40,119 nucleotides of DNA from Defluviimonas salinarum (GCF_026013545.1 NZ_JAPDOG010000008.1:145001-185119); one strand, 5' to 3'. Positions 19,384 through 27,122 are shown, numbered from the stretch's first letter. The notes: generated from the sequence alone by a model not told the origin. Translations and numbers: made by a program.

Positions 19384-20586
19384 ATGGAAAACGAGTTTCA
19401 GATCGACCGGGTCCGGGTATACGGGCTGAGGGGAAGCGACAGCGGCCTTTCCTGGTCCGCCCGCATGCCGACGATCCACACTACGAATACGGTTGTTCGG
19501 ATCGACACGAGCGGCGGCTTGTCGGGCGCGAGTTCGGTTTTCTCCTGCACCCAGTTCGACAATGACCGGGGCATCGCGGAGATGTGCCGACTGCTCCTGC
19601 CGGGCCTTATTGGCCGGGCCGGGATGCACCGCGAGGAAATCTGGAGCTGGATGCAGGATCGCCGCCTGTCGGTTACGCCGGCCGCGGTCGCGGCAATCGA
19701 CATCGCGCTCTGGGACCTGGTCGCCAACCGCGCGGGCCTGCCGCTCTACCAGATGCTGGGCGGCGCGCGCCGGCGCATTCCGGCCTATGCCAGCACGCAG
19801 GTCTTCGACGACGCGCAGGCCTATATCGATCATATCGCGGAACTGCGGCAGAAGGGCTTCCGGACGTTCAAGCTGCATTGCTGGTGCGACCCGGACCGGG
19901 ACATCGAACTGGCCCGCACAATCAGATCGGACAGCGGATCGCGCGATCTGCGGTTCATGCTGGACGCTGAGTCAGCCTATTCGCACAAGGACGCGCTCAA
20001 GGTCGCGCGGGCCCTTCAGGAGATGGGTTTCCTGTGGCTCGAGGCGCCCTTTCCGGACCACGATCTGGTGGGATACGCCGAATTGCGCAACAAGGTCGAC
20101 CTGCCGATCCTGCCAGGCGGAAACACGATCATCGACCTGCCGCATATCGCGCAGGGAATCCATCAGCGGTGCTGGGACGGGGTCCGGGTCGACGCGGCCA
20201 TCGCCGGCGGGGTGACCCCGGTGCGCAAGGTGATGGGTCTGGCCGAGGCCTATGGCATGAACGTCGAGCTTCAGTCCTGGGGATGCTCGCTGTCCCGCGC
20301 CGCCAATCTTCACCTGATGTTGGCGCACATGAACTGCGGCTTCTACGAATACCCGGTGCCGGCCGAGCATTTCGACTATCCTTTCATGGACAGCATTCCG
20401 ATCGACAAAGACGGTCACGTGGCGGCCGCGGATCGACCCGGACTGGGTGTCGATGTCGACTGGTCGGAGCTCGAACGGAACGCCTTCTACGTAATCGACT
20501 GCTACAGCCGGGGCGGCATAACCGAAATCGAGGTCGAGGACAGGGCGCGGGGCACAGAAGCCGGCGGATCTTCGGTCTCACGGTGA
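19384..20586 (+). CDS. enolase-superfamily protein (mandelate racemase/muconate lactonizing type)
   Basis: A 400-residue member of the MR branch of the enolase superfamily: a capping domain (about 1-130) and a TIM barrel. Metal ligands at barrel positions are Asp194 (FMLDAES) and Glu220 (WLEAPF); the third position is Asn247 (LPGGN), where Glu or Asp is usual. On strand 2 the KxK acid/base motif is Lys163-x-His165 (FKLHCW). Asp270 is kept, but the dyad His is Gln297 (VELQSWG). The start at 19384 has AAAAGGA 5 nt upstream; the frame stays open back to 19210. Such enzymes abstract an alpha-proton from carboxylates (racemases, sugar-acid dehydratases). The altered residues mean the reaction is unclear. 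It lies convergent to a LysR gene, near a betaine-type importer. Confidence 0.82.
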   Translation: MENEFQIDRVRVYGLRGSDSGLSWSARMPTIHTTNTVVRIDTSGGLSGASSVFSCTQFDNDRGIAEMCRLLLPGLIGRAGMHREEIWSWMQDRRLSVTPAAVAAIDIALWDLVANRAGLPLYQMLGGARRRIPAYASTQVFDDAQAYIDHIAELRQKGFRTFKLHCWCDPDRDIELARTIRSDSGSRDLRFMLDAESAYSHKDALKVARALQEMGFLWLEAPFPDHDLVGYAELRNKVDLPILPGGNTIIDLPHIAQGIHQRCWDGVRVDAAIAGGVTPVRKVMGLAEAYGMNVELQSWGCSLSRAANLHLMLAHMNCGFYEYPVPAEHFDYPFMDSIPIDKDGHVAAADRPGLGVDVDWSELERNAFYVIDCYSRGGITEIEVEDRARGTEAGGSSVSR

Positions 20587-20638
20587 GGGGCCCGTCAACG
20601 GGACGCGTGCTGAAGCGATCGGTTCCTTGCCGGATCCG

Positions 20639-21475
20639 TCAGGAGAAGAAGTCCTTCAGGACACGTTCGATCACGGCGACGACTGGCGACGCTGGGTCAT
20701 AGACGGCCCGACAGGGCACCTCTACCTCCGGAGCCTCCGTCACCGCGAAAAGGCGGCCGGATTCCAGATGCTCCCGCACCATCGACAGCGGCGCGTAGGT
20801 CATTCCGCCACGCCTGCGCAGGTAATGAAGCCCCATCGTGCAATTGCCGAGGAAGATGTGCTGTGCCGTGCCCTTCGGCAGCGCCGCGGCGACAACCTGT
20901 TCGAATTCCGCGCCGAGCTCGCAGTTCACGAACAGCGGCAGTTCCGGATCGCCAAGTGAGCACGGGGCGTCGGCGACCAGAACGAGGTTCTCCCCAGGCA
21001 GGGTCACGCACGCCAATTCGCCTCCGACAGGTTGCTCGTTGGTCAGCGCCATATCGACGACGCCGTTGCGAACGGCGTCGTGCATGTTCATGTCGTGGTC
21101 GAAGTTGACGGTCAGCGGCAGCTTTCCAAGCGTCTCTTCGATCCACACTGTCATTTCGACCAGCATGGGGTCCCAGATACTGAGTTGGGATCCCATGCGA
21201 AGGAACACCCGGCCAGAAAACCGGCGGAACGTATCCTCCGACACGGCCCGCCAGAGCCTCGTCATGCTTTCGGCATGGGGTCGAAGGTGCCTGCCGGCCT
21301 CGGTCAGCGCCGCTCCGCGCCGCCCACGATCGAACAGCCGGACGTCGAGCATCTCCTCCAGCTGTCTGATCCGCGCGCTCACCGCGGCCTGCGTGATGTT
21401 CAGCCGGTCGGCAGCCAGGTTGAAGCTGCCACATTCGGCTATCGCCAGGAAAGTCTGAAGCTGAGAGATATGCAT
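20639..21475 (-). CDS. LysR-family transcriptional regulator
   Basis: A 278-residue LysR regulator with the N-terminal winged helix-turn-helix (LQTFLAIAECGSFNLAADRL then TQAAVSARIRQLEE) and a C-terminal effector-binding domain, a little shorter than the usual 290-310. It starts 4-5 nt from the AT-rich segment at 21480 and is divergent from the HD/ABC operon and convergent with the enolase-superfamily gene. Position and the shared operator-like sequences make it the likely regulator of both units. Effector unknown. Confidence 0.88.
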   Translation of the reverse strand: MHISQLQTFLAIAECGSFNLAADRLNITQAAVSARIRQLEEMLDVRLFDRGRRGAALTEAGRHLRPHAESMTRLWRAVSEDTFRRFSGRVFLRMGSQLSIWDPMLVEMTVWIEETLGKLPLTVNFDHDMNMHDAVRNGVVDMALTNEQPVGGELACVTLPGENLVLVADAPCSLGDPELPLFVNCELGAEFEQVVAAALPKGTAQHIFLGNCTMGLHYLRRRGGMTYAPLSMVREHLESGRLFAVTEAPEVEVPCRAVYDPASPVVAVIERVLKDFFS

Positions 21476-21479
21476 CTTA

Positions 21480-21529
21480 TCTATAGAGATTTCCTATCTT
21501 AACGACAAAATCAATTCGTTTTATTTGTT
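21480..21529 (+). promoter_or_regulatory. AT-rich promoter/operator-like segment before the HD/ABC operon
   Basis: TCTATAGAGATTTCCTATC followed by an AT-rich run lies in the gap between the LysR gene (minus) and the HD-domain gene (plus), 67 nt before the latter. It matches the segment at 19119-19171 in order and spacing of its parts. It is a candidate binding site for the adjacent LysR protein that would control both directions. Confidence 0.6.
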
Positions 21530-21595
21530 TTTTTGCCGCTGGTATGACGCTTCAAACCCCCGCCCGGCCGGGCAGTCGCAACCTGGAGGAACGCC

Positions 21596-22210
21596 ATGCT
21601 AGACAAGTCGCACAAACCCACATGGACCCGGATGGAGGATGCCAGCAAGGAGGATTTCCTCGCCGTCATGGACTATGAGGAAGAGTTCAACGCCGGCCTC
21701 GTGAACCGCCTGCTCGACGCGATCCGCTCGCTCGACGAGGACTGGACGCCTTACCCGATCAACCGCTACCAGCACTGCCTGCAATCGGCGACCCGCGCTT
21801 ACGAGGACGGCGCCGACGAAGAGATCGTCGTGGCGGCCCTGATCCACGACGTGGGCGACATCCTGTCACCCTACAACCACGGCGAACTCGCCGCGGCCAT
21901 CGCGAAGCCCTACATGTCGGAAAAAGCCTGCTGGATCCTCAAGCACCACTGCGTGTTCCAAGGCTACTACTACAACCACCACCTGGGCGGAGACCGCAAC
22001 GCCCGCGAGAAATATCGCGACAGCCCCTATTACGACGACTGCGCCTATTTCTGCCATACCTACGACCAGTGCGCCTTCGACCCAGCCTATCCCACGCGAC
22101 CGCTTGAGTTCTTCGAGCCGATGCTGCGGCGCGTGTTCTCCAAGGCGGGCGGTCACCTGGAACTGGCCGAGACGTCGCAGGACGAGGTCGCCGCTCGACC
22201 GGCCGAATAG
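21596..22210 (+). CDS. HD-domain protein, PhnZ/TmpB-like putative diiron oxygenase
   Basis: A 204-residue HD-superfamily protein. Candidate iron ligands follow the pattern of mixed-valent diiron oxygenases: His60 (RYQHCLQ), His84-Asp85 (LIHDVGD), His95 (YNHGEL), His117/118 (LKHHCVFQGYYY) and Asp157 (TYDQCAFD). Known members PhnZ and TmpB cleave the C-P bond of alpha-hydroxylated aminoethylphosphonates; TmpB acts on hydroxylated trimethylaminoethylphosphonate to give glycine betaine and phosphate. The annotation 'HD phosphohydrolase' is common for such proteins and may be wrong. GAGGA lies 5 nt before the ATG. The operon continues with a betaine-type importer, which fits a quaternary-amine substrate. 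The 2-oxoglutarate oxygenase partner (PhnY/TmpA) is not in this window. Family is likely, exact activity inferred. Confidence 0.72.
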   Translation: MLDKSHKPTWTRMEDASKEDFLAVMDYEEEFNAGLVNRLLDAIRSLDEDWTPYPINRYQHCLQSATRAYEDGADEEIVVAALIHDVGDILSPYNHGELAAAIAKPYMSEKACWILKHHCVFQGYYYNHHLGGDRNAREKYRDSPYYDDCAYFCHTYDQCAFDPAYPTRPLEFFEPMLRRVFSKAGGHLELAETSQDEVAARPAE

Positions 22211-22485
22211 CGCGCGTCGAAGGACACGCCGTCGCGGCAACCGCCGAGAACCGACTGCCTTCGCCATGCCCCTGGCATTGTCAGAATGGGCGTCGCTTCA
22301 AGGGGCGTCGGGTTCCGCGAGTGCCCTGGGAGCCGGCGTGCCGACGGCGATGTCGCGGGGACGGTCTGCGGCACGCGACATCCGATGAGAACGCGGCCCG
22401 GTCCGCATCTCCCATCGAAGGCCGGAAGGATCAACAAGAACCGGGAAGACCGGCTGAGCACCTGACAAACCAACGGAGAACCAAA

Positions 22486-23457
22486 TTGAAAATGACAATC
22501 CTAAGAGCCGCGATTACCGGCGGCGCATTTGCCCTGTCCGCGCAGGCCGCGCTGGCCGAATGCGGCGAGGTTTCGATCACCGAGATGAACTGGGCCTCGG
22601 CGGCCGTGGTCACCTCGGTCTCGAAGTTCCTGATGGAGAACGGCTACGGCTGCACCGTCACTGTGGTGCCGTCCTCGACGCTGCCCGCCGTCACCTCGAT
22701 CGCTGAGACCGGCGAGCCGGACATCGCGACCGAGCTCTGGATCAACACCGCGCCGGCCTATCCCGAGCTTGAGGCGGCCGGAAAGGTGAAGACGCTCGGT
22801 GACGTCCTCTCGGACGGCGGCGTGGAAGCCTTCTGGATCCCGCAATACCTCGCGGACGAACATCCCGAACTCACCACGATGGAAGGCATCCTCGCCAATC
22901 CCGCGCTCGTCGGCGGCAAGTTCCACAACTGCCCCGACGGCTGGGGGTGCCGGGTCACCAACGACAACATCGTGAAGGCCTGGGATTTCGAGGGCAACGG
23001 GCTCGAAGTCTTCAACCACGGCTCCGGCGAGACGCTGGCCGCCGCGATCGCGTCGGCCTACGAGAGCAAGGAGCCCTGGTTCGGCTACTACTGGGCGCCG
23101 ACCTCGGTGCTCGGCAAGTATCCGATGGCGGTGGTGAATATCGGCGAGTTCGACGCCGACGTTCATGCCTGCAACGCGTCGGATGACTGCGCGACGCCGG
23201 GCAAGTCGCCCTATCCGAGCGCACGGGTGGTCACGGCAGTCCCGACGGCCTTTGCCGAGAGCCAGCCGGAGATCGCCGAGCTGATGTCCAAGGTGAGCTT
23301 CACCAACGAGCAGATGAACGAGGTGCTCGCCTGGCAGGAGGACAACAGCGCCTCGACCGAGGAAGCCGCGGTGCATTTCCTGACGACCTACAAGGACGTC
23401 TGGGGCGCCTGGCTCAACGATGAAGCGCGCGGCAGGCTGTCGGCACTGCTCAACTGA
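22486..23457 (+). CDS. glycine-betaine-type ABC transporter substrate-binding protein
   Basis: A 323-residue periplasmic protein of the ProX/OpuAC class. The signal peptide MKMTILRAAITGGAFALSAQ ends near ALA at 22-24. Many tryptophans suited to a cation-pi cage for a quaternary ammonium are present (Trp36, 85, 153, 198, 203). Six cysteines (26, 56, 149, 155, 229, 235) could form disulfides. The start is taken as TTG at 22486: GGAG at 22475-22478 is 7 nt away from it but 13 nt from the ATG at 22492, and it gives the Lys-containing n-region. The 275-nt gap before it holds no evident gene. First component of a complete importer with the next two genes. Confidence 0.87.
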   Translation: MKMTILRAAITGGAFALSAQAALAECGEVSITEMNWASAAVVTSVSKFLMENGYGCTVTVVPSSTLPAVTSIAETGEPDIATELWINTAPAYPELEAAGKVKTLGDVLSDGGVEAFWIPQYLADEHPELTTMEGILANPALVGGKFHNCPDGWGCRVTNDNIVKAWDFEGNGLEVFNHGSGETLAAAIASAYESKEPWFGYYWAPTSVLGKYPMAVVNIGEFDADVHACNASDDCATPGKSPYPSARVVTAVPTAFAESQPEIAELMSKVSFTNEQMNEVLAWQEDNSASTEEAAVHFLTTYKDVWGAWLNDEARGRLSALLN

Positions 23458-23468
23458 CCCTGTTCACA

Positions 23469-23495
23469 GCGTGGGCGGAAACCGCCCCCGCTTTT
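23469..23495 (+). terminator. attenuator-like hairpin after the binding-protein gene
   Basis: GCG-t-GGGCGG pairs with CCGCCC-c-CGC around AAA, then TTTT follows at 23492-23495. It lies 11 nt after the stop of the binding-protein gene and before the permease gene, so it probably reduces transcription into the permease and ATPase, or protects the first cistron. Confidence 0.6.
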
Positions 23496-23541
23496 GCCTG
23501 AGGCCGGGCGAACCGGTTGGAAACGGAAAAGGGATGCGAAC

Positions 23542-24573
23542 ATGACGACCTATTCGGGGCTTTTCGAGGCCTTTGGTCTCAAGGGCTGGTGTGAGGCCGG
23601 CTCCTCCGGCGGGCCGGTCTCGATGGCCGAACTTCTCGCGAAGACCACCGGCAAGGCCGCGGAGACGAACCTTTGGGACACGCCCTTTCCGTCGCTTGAC
23701 GCGCTACACGGGGCCTGTGGCGCAGTCCCGCGTACGCGGGAGCTCACGGCCGGCATTGAACGGCTTTTTCTGGGTATCAAGGATCCGCTGAAGACCGTTC
23801 TCGATCCCTTGACCCAGCCCCTGAGCTGGGCGATCGACGGCGCGCTCTGGGCGATCCTTGTCCTACCCTGGTGGATCGTGATTCCGATCTTTCTTGCCGT
23901 CGTCCAATTCGCCGCGAGGTCGGGACGCATCACCGGCTTCGTCGCCAGCGTCCTCCTGATGCTCGCTTTCGTGGATCACTACGATTTCGCGATGCAGACG
24001 CTCGCGATCATCCTGGTCTGCACCGTGATCTGCGTGCTCTTCGGCGTGCCGATCGGCATCGCGATGGCGCGCAACGACCGCTTGCAGCGCTCGGTCATCC
24101 CTGTCCTCGACATGCTGCAGACACTGCCGACCTTCGTCTACCTCATCCCGCTGATCTTCCTCTTCAGCGTGACCGAATCGAAGCTCTACGGCATCGCCAT
24201 CATCCTCTACGCCATAGTCCCGGCGATCCGCCTCACCGACCTCGGCATCCGGCTCGTCGACAGGGACGTGCTCGAAGCTGCCGAGGCCTTCGGCATGTCG
24301 CAGCGCCAGAAGCTCTTCGGCGTGCAGATCCCGCTCGCGCTGCCCAACATCATGGCGGGCGTCAACCAGACGATCATGATGTCGCTCGCGATGGTGGTGA
24401 TCGCCTCTCTGGTCTCCGCGCCAGGCCTCGGGGCGCTCGTTCTCAGGGGCATCAACAAGCTCGAACTCGGCGTTGGCATCGTCGCGGGCCTCGCGATCGT
24501 GATGCTGGCCATCGTCCTCGACCGCGTGACCAAGGCGGCGCTCGCCCAGGTCAACCTCGCAACCAAGCATTGA
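23542..24573 (+). CDS. glycine-betaine-type ABC transporter permease (ProW-like)
   Basis: A 343-residue membrane protein. It has a soluble N-terminal extension of about 85 residues, then hydrophobic segments (for example AIDGALWAILVLPWWIVIPI and FVASVLLMLAFVDH), and the EAA loop EAAEAFGMSQRQKLFGVQIP for ATPase contact, followed by LALPNIMAGVNQTIMMSLAM, characteristic of ProW/OpuAB proteins. The start at 23542 follows AAAAGGGA at a suitable distance; an upstream in-frame ATG at 23494 gives a Lys/Arg-rich extension without a ribosome-binding site. Confidence 0.9.
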   Translation: MTTYSGLFEAFGLKGWCEAGSSGGPVSMAELLAKTTGKAAETNLWDTPFPSLDALHGACGAVPRTRELTAGIERLFLGIKDPLKTVLDPLTQPLSWAIDGALWAILVLPWWIVIPIFLAVVQFAARSGRITGFVASVLLMLAFVDHYDFAMQTLAIILVCTVICVLFGVPIGIAMARNDRLQRSVIPVLDMLQTLPTFVYLIPLIFLFSVTESKLYGIAIILYAIVPAIRLTDLGIRLVDRDVLEAAEAFGMSQRQKLFGVQIPLALPNIMAGVNQTIMMSLAMVVIASLVSAPGLGALVLRGINKLELGVGIVAGLAIVMLAIVLDRVTKAALAQVNLATKH

Positions 24574-24583
24574 GACGTGCACG

Positions 24584-25642
24584 ATGAACATGAATGCGAC
24601 GACGCCGAAACTCTCAATCCGAAACCTCTACAAGATTTTCGGGACCGATCCGAAGGCGATGCTGCCGCATGTGCAGGCGGGCATCGGCAAGCCCGAGCTT
24701 CTGGCCAGGCACAAGCACGTGCTCGGTCTTGAGGACATCAATGTCGACATGTATGCCGGAAAGATCACCGTCATCATGGGCCTCTCCGGCTCGGGCAAGT
24801 CGACGCTGATCCGGCACCTCAACCGCCTGATAGAGCCGACCGCGGGCGAGATCCTCCTCGACGGCGCGGACGTCACGCGGCTTTCGCATGACGAACTCCG
24901 CAAGCTGCGGCAGAGCCGGATGTCGATGGTGTTCCAGAAATTCGCGCTCCTGCCGCACCGCACGGTTCTGGACAATACCGCGCTCGCGCCGACGATCCGG
25001 GGCGAGCCTGGCGCCGGGACGCGGGAAAGCGCCCGGCGGTGGCTGGAGCGGGTCGGCCTCGAGGGCTACGAGCAGCACTATCCGCATCAGCTTTCGGGTG
25101 GCATGCAACAGCGCGTCGGCATCGCGCGCGCGCTCTGCTCCGAGGCCGAGATCATGCTGATGGACGAGGCGTTCTCGGCCCTCGACCCGATCATCCGCAC
25201 CGACATGCAGGCGCTGCTCTTGGAACTGCAGCGCGAACTGCACAAGACGATCATCTTCATCACCCACGATCTCGACGAGGCGCTGCGCCTCGCCGATCAT
25301 CTCGTCGTCCTCAAGGATGGCCGGATCGTGCAGCAGGGCGAGCCGCAGGAGATCATCCTGAAGCCCGCGGACGAATACATCGAGAACTTCGTCCGCGACA
25401 TCAACCGGGCGCGGGTCCTGCGGGTCCGCTCGGTGATGGCAGCCACGGGTGGCACAGATGGCCACGACCGCATCGATGCCAACGCGACGCTCGAGGACGC
25501 GTTGGAACGCGCACAGGGCGCGGCCGACCACGTGTTCGACGTTACGGACGGCGGGTGCGTCGTCGGTACGCTGGCGATGACCGACCTGTTCAAGGCGCTG
25601 GTCCCACGCCACGCAAGGCAGGAAGATGCTGGAGGGAGCTGA
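24584..25642 (+). CDS. glycine-betaine-type ABC transporter ATPase (ProV-like)
   Basis: A 352-residue ATPase of the ProV/OpuAA class: N-terminal family segment NLYKIFGTDP, Walker A GLSGSGKST at 66-74, Q-loop VFQKFALLPHRTV, signature LSGGMQQR, Walker B IMLMDEAFSALDP and the switch His in FITHDLDEA. The C-terminal 70 residues have the look of one CBS-like regulatory module (DANATLEDAL...VFDVTDGGCVVGTLAMTDLFKAL), shorter than the tandem pair in osmosensing ProV. The start is 11 nt after the permease stop. It completes the importer. Confidence 0.92.
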   Translation: MNMNATTPKLSIRNLYKIFGTDPKAMLPHVQAGIGKPELLARHKHVLGLEDINVDMYAGKITVIMGLSGSGKSTLIRHLNRLIEPTAGEILLDGADVTRLSHDELRKLRQSRMSMVFQKFALLPHRTVLDNTALAPTIRGEPGAGTRESARRWLERVGLEGYEQHYPHQLSGGMQQRVGIARALCSEAEIMLMDEAFSALDPIIRTDMQALLLELQRELHKTIIFITHDLDEALRLADHLVVLKDGRIVQQGEPQEIILKPADEYIENFVRDINRARVLRVRSVMAATGGTDGHDRIDANATLEDALERAQGAADHVFDVTDGGCVVGTLAMTDLFKALVPRHARQEDAGGS

Positions 25643-25990
25643 GGGCAGCGTCAGCCCGACAAGACCCATTGTGCGCCAGCGCAATGGCGGGGCAACTTGG
25701 ATCGCGGACAATGTACCGGCCTCGTTGGACGGCCGAATGGGTGCTGCCAGGCCAATCCGGATCGGTCTCGGCCTAGACTGGCAAAATGCACGTTATCGGC
25801 GGAGAGATCGCGTCACCGGAGCGCCGCGGCGCAGCGGCGGTGCGGATCAGCTTGAACCTTCGACCGGCATTGCGGCTGCGCTGCGTGTTGAACGGGCTGT
25901 CGTCAGATAGGTGATGTCCGGCTAGCTTTCGTCCACTTCGCATCCGCCGGAACGGGGCTGAATGCCCCGCTCTCTCCGCTTGGAACTGCT
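25643..25990. other. about 350 nt without a supported gene, next to the prophage edge
   Basis: No frame looks like protein. A hairpin CGGGGC-TGAAT-GCCCCG lies at 25953-25969, about 20 nt downstream of the end of the minus-strand lysis genes, and might help end that transcript although it lacks a T run. No direct repeat or tRNA that could be an attachment site was found by eye. Confidence 0.4.
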
Positions 25991-26245
25991 TCACCTGACC
26001 CGAGAACAAATCCGCACCTGATCGCGCATTACCGCATAGTCGCTGAGCATCCGCACTACGACAGAGCCTTCTGGAAGAGTCTCGACCTCCGCCGCAGCGC
26101 GGGCTTGGTCGGCCGCGCTGTACACCACCACCGGCGGGCAGGGCCCAGCGCCGTCAGAACCGCCCCTCGCGCAACCGCTCAACCAAAGCATCACGATCAT
26201 GAGGACGACGTGCGGCAGCCTCGAGCATCTGGCGCTGAATGGCAT
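25991..26245 (-). CDS. Rz1-like outer-membrane spanin lipoprotein
   Basis: An 84-residue protein starting MPFSARCSRL. It has a hydrophobic signal (VVLMIVMLWLSGC) whose LSGC lipobox predicts cleavage and lipidation at Cys, followed by a short periplasmic part. It overlaps the upstream Rz-like gene by 92 nt in another frame, the classic arrangement of two-component spanins. The start at 26245 is chosen for the GGGAGAG 5-6 nt upstream; the ATG at 26266 has none. Predicted role: outer-membrane partner in the last step of phage lysis. Family assignment rests on gene position, lipobox and overlap, not on sequence identity. Confidence 0.65.
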   Translation of the reverse strand: MPFSARCSRLPHVVLMIVMLWLSGCARGGSDGAGPCPPVVVYSAADQARAAAEVETLPEGSVVVRMLSDYAVMRDQVRICSRVR

Positions 26246-26408
26246 CGGTTCTCTCCCTGGTCTCACAACGCTCGGCCAGCCGCCCGGCGTGCTCGCCGGC
26301 GCGGCGCAGGTTCAAAAGGAACAGCAGAATCGTTGCGGTGGCGAGGATCAGGCCCAGCGCCCAGCGCGCCGGGCCGCTCGCAAGGATCCGGATCAGCCCG
26401 CCCGTCAC
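26154..26408 (-). CDS. Rz-like inner-membrane spanin
   Basis: An 84-residue protein with one N-terminal membrane segment (about residues 15-33, ALGLILATATILLFLLNL) and a charged, helical C-terminal part (ERCETRERTDAIQRQMLEAA) able to form a coiled coil. This is the expected topology of an Rz inner-membrane spanin. Its ATG overlaps the endolysin stop by 4 nt (ATGA), so translation is coupled, and its 3' end is overlapped by the Rz1-like gene. Confidence 0.68.
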   Translation of the reverse strand: MTGGLIRILASGPARWALGLILATATILLFLLNLRRAGEHAGRLAERCETRERTDAIQRQMLEAAARRPHDRDALVERLREGRF

Positions 26409-27079
26409 CGCCGCCCCCGTTTCCAGTCATCGATCCGGGCATGGATCGTCACCGCGATGCCCGCGAGTGCGACCGCGATGAAGACCCAGCGCAGCGTGTC
26501 GAGATGCGGCACCAGCGGCAGGATCGAGGCCTGCGTCTCGACCAGTGCCTCCTGCACGACTTCCACGCTGGCGGCGCCCAGCGTCGCAACGCCCGCCGCC
26601 CCTCCGCCTTTCAGGGTGCGGCTCTCGGCCAGAACCTCGCGTACGGGCGGCGTCTCGGGGGCGAAGGGCACCGGCCGCGCCGGAAAGGGCTCACCCCAGG
26701 ACCGCGCTGGGCCGAGATCGACATGCATGAAGCCCGAGCGCGGGTAATACCCGAAGCCCAGGAACCCCACCTCCCGCGCCGCCGCCTCGAAGGCCACCGG
26801 ATCGTGGTTCGCCATGGCGATGTCGAAGGCGGTGCCGGCCATGTGCTTCGAGGCCGGTGCGCCACCGACAGCGCGGTTGTGCTCGGGGCTCCGGTAAGCG
26901 GAGCGGACGATCAGCGGCTTGGCGAGCCGGTCCCGCAGGGCCTGAAGCCGGTCGAGCGCGCGTTCATTGATCAGCAGCTTGCCGGTGCCGCGGCAGGCGA
27001 TCTCGGCGGGCGAGAAGCTCGGCCAGTGCCAGGCGCTTTCGGGCACGTCGCGCCAGTGGCTGTAGGTCGTGGTCGTCAT
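26405..27079 (-). CDS. peptidase M15-type endolysin with C-terminal membrane segment
   Basis: A 224-residue protein. Residues 20-125 form an M15 (D-Ala-D-Ala carboxypeptidase/VanY-like) domain: zinc ligands His79 and Asp86 in SKHMAGTAFD, and His119 in FMHVDLG, with the typical SAYRSPEHNRAVGG before them. It should cut peptidoglycan cross-bridges at lysis. Unusually the protein ends with a linker and one hydrophobic segment (about 196-213, RWVFIAVALAGIAVTIHA), followed by a basic tail. This would anchor the enzyme in the inner membrane with the C terminus probably inside. The start at 27079 follows GAGGAGTGCATC. It lies between a terminator-like hairpin and the spanins. Confidence 0.8.
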   Translation of the reverse strand: MTTTTYSHWRDVPESAWHWPSFSPAEIACRGTGKLLINERALDRLQALRDRLAKPLIVRSAYRSPEHNRAVGGAPASKHMAGTAFDIAMANHDPVAFEAAAREVGFLGFGYYPRSGFMHVDLGPARSWGEPFPARPVPFAPETPPVREVLAESRTLKGGGAAGVATLGAASVEVVQEALVETQASILPLVPHLDTLRWVFIAVALAGIAVTIHARIDDWKRGRR

Positions 27080-27097
27080 GATGCACTCCTCGGATGC

Positions 27098-27122
27098 AAG
27101 AAAGCCCGCCGGACCGGCGGGC
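27098..27122 (-). terminator. terminator-like hairpin between holin-like and endolysin genes
   Basis: On the minus strand, GCCCGCCG and CGGCGGGC form an 8-bp perfect stem around a 3-nt loop (27104-27122), followed by TTTCTT. It lies 29 nt after the stop of the holin-like gene and 25 nt before the endolysin ATG. It may tune endolysin expression relative to the tail operon. Confidence 0.65.
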
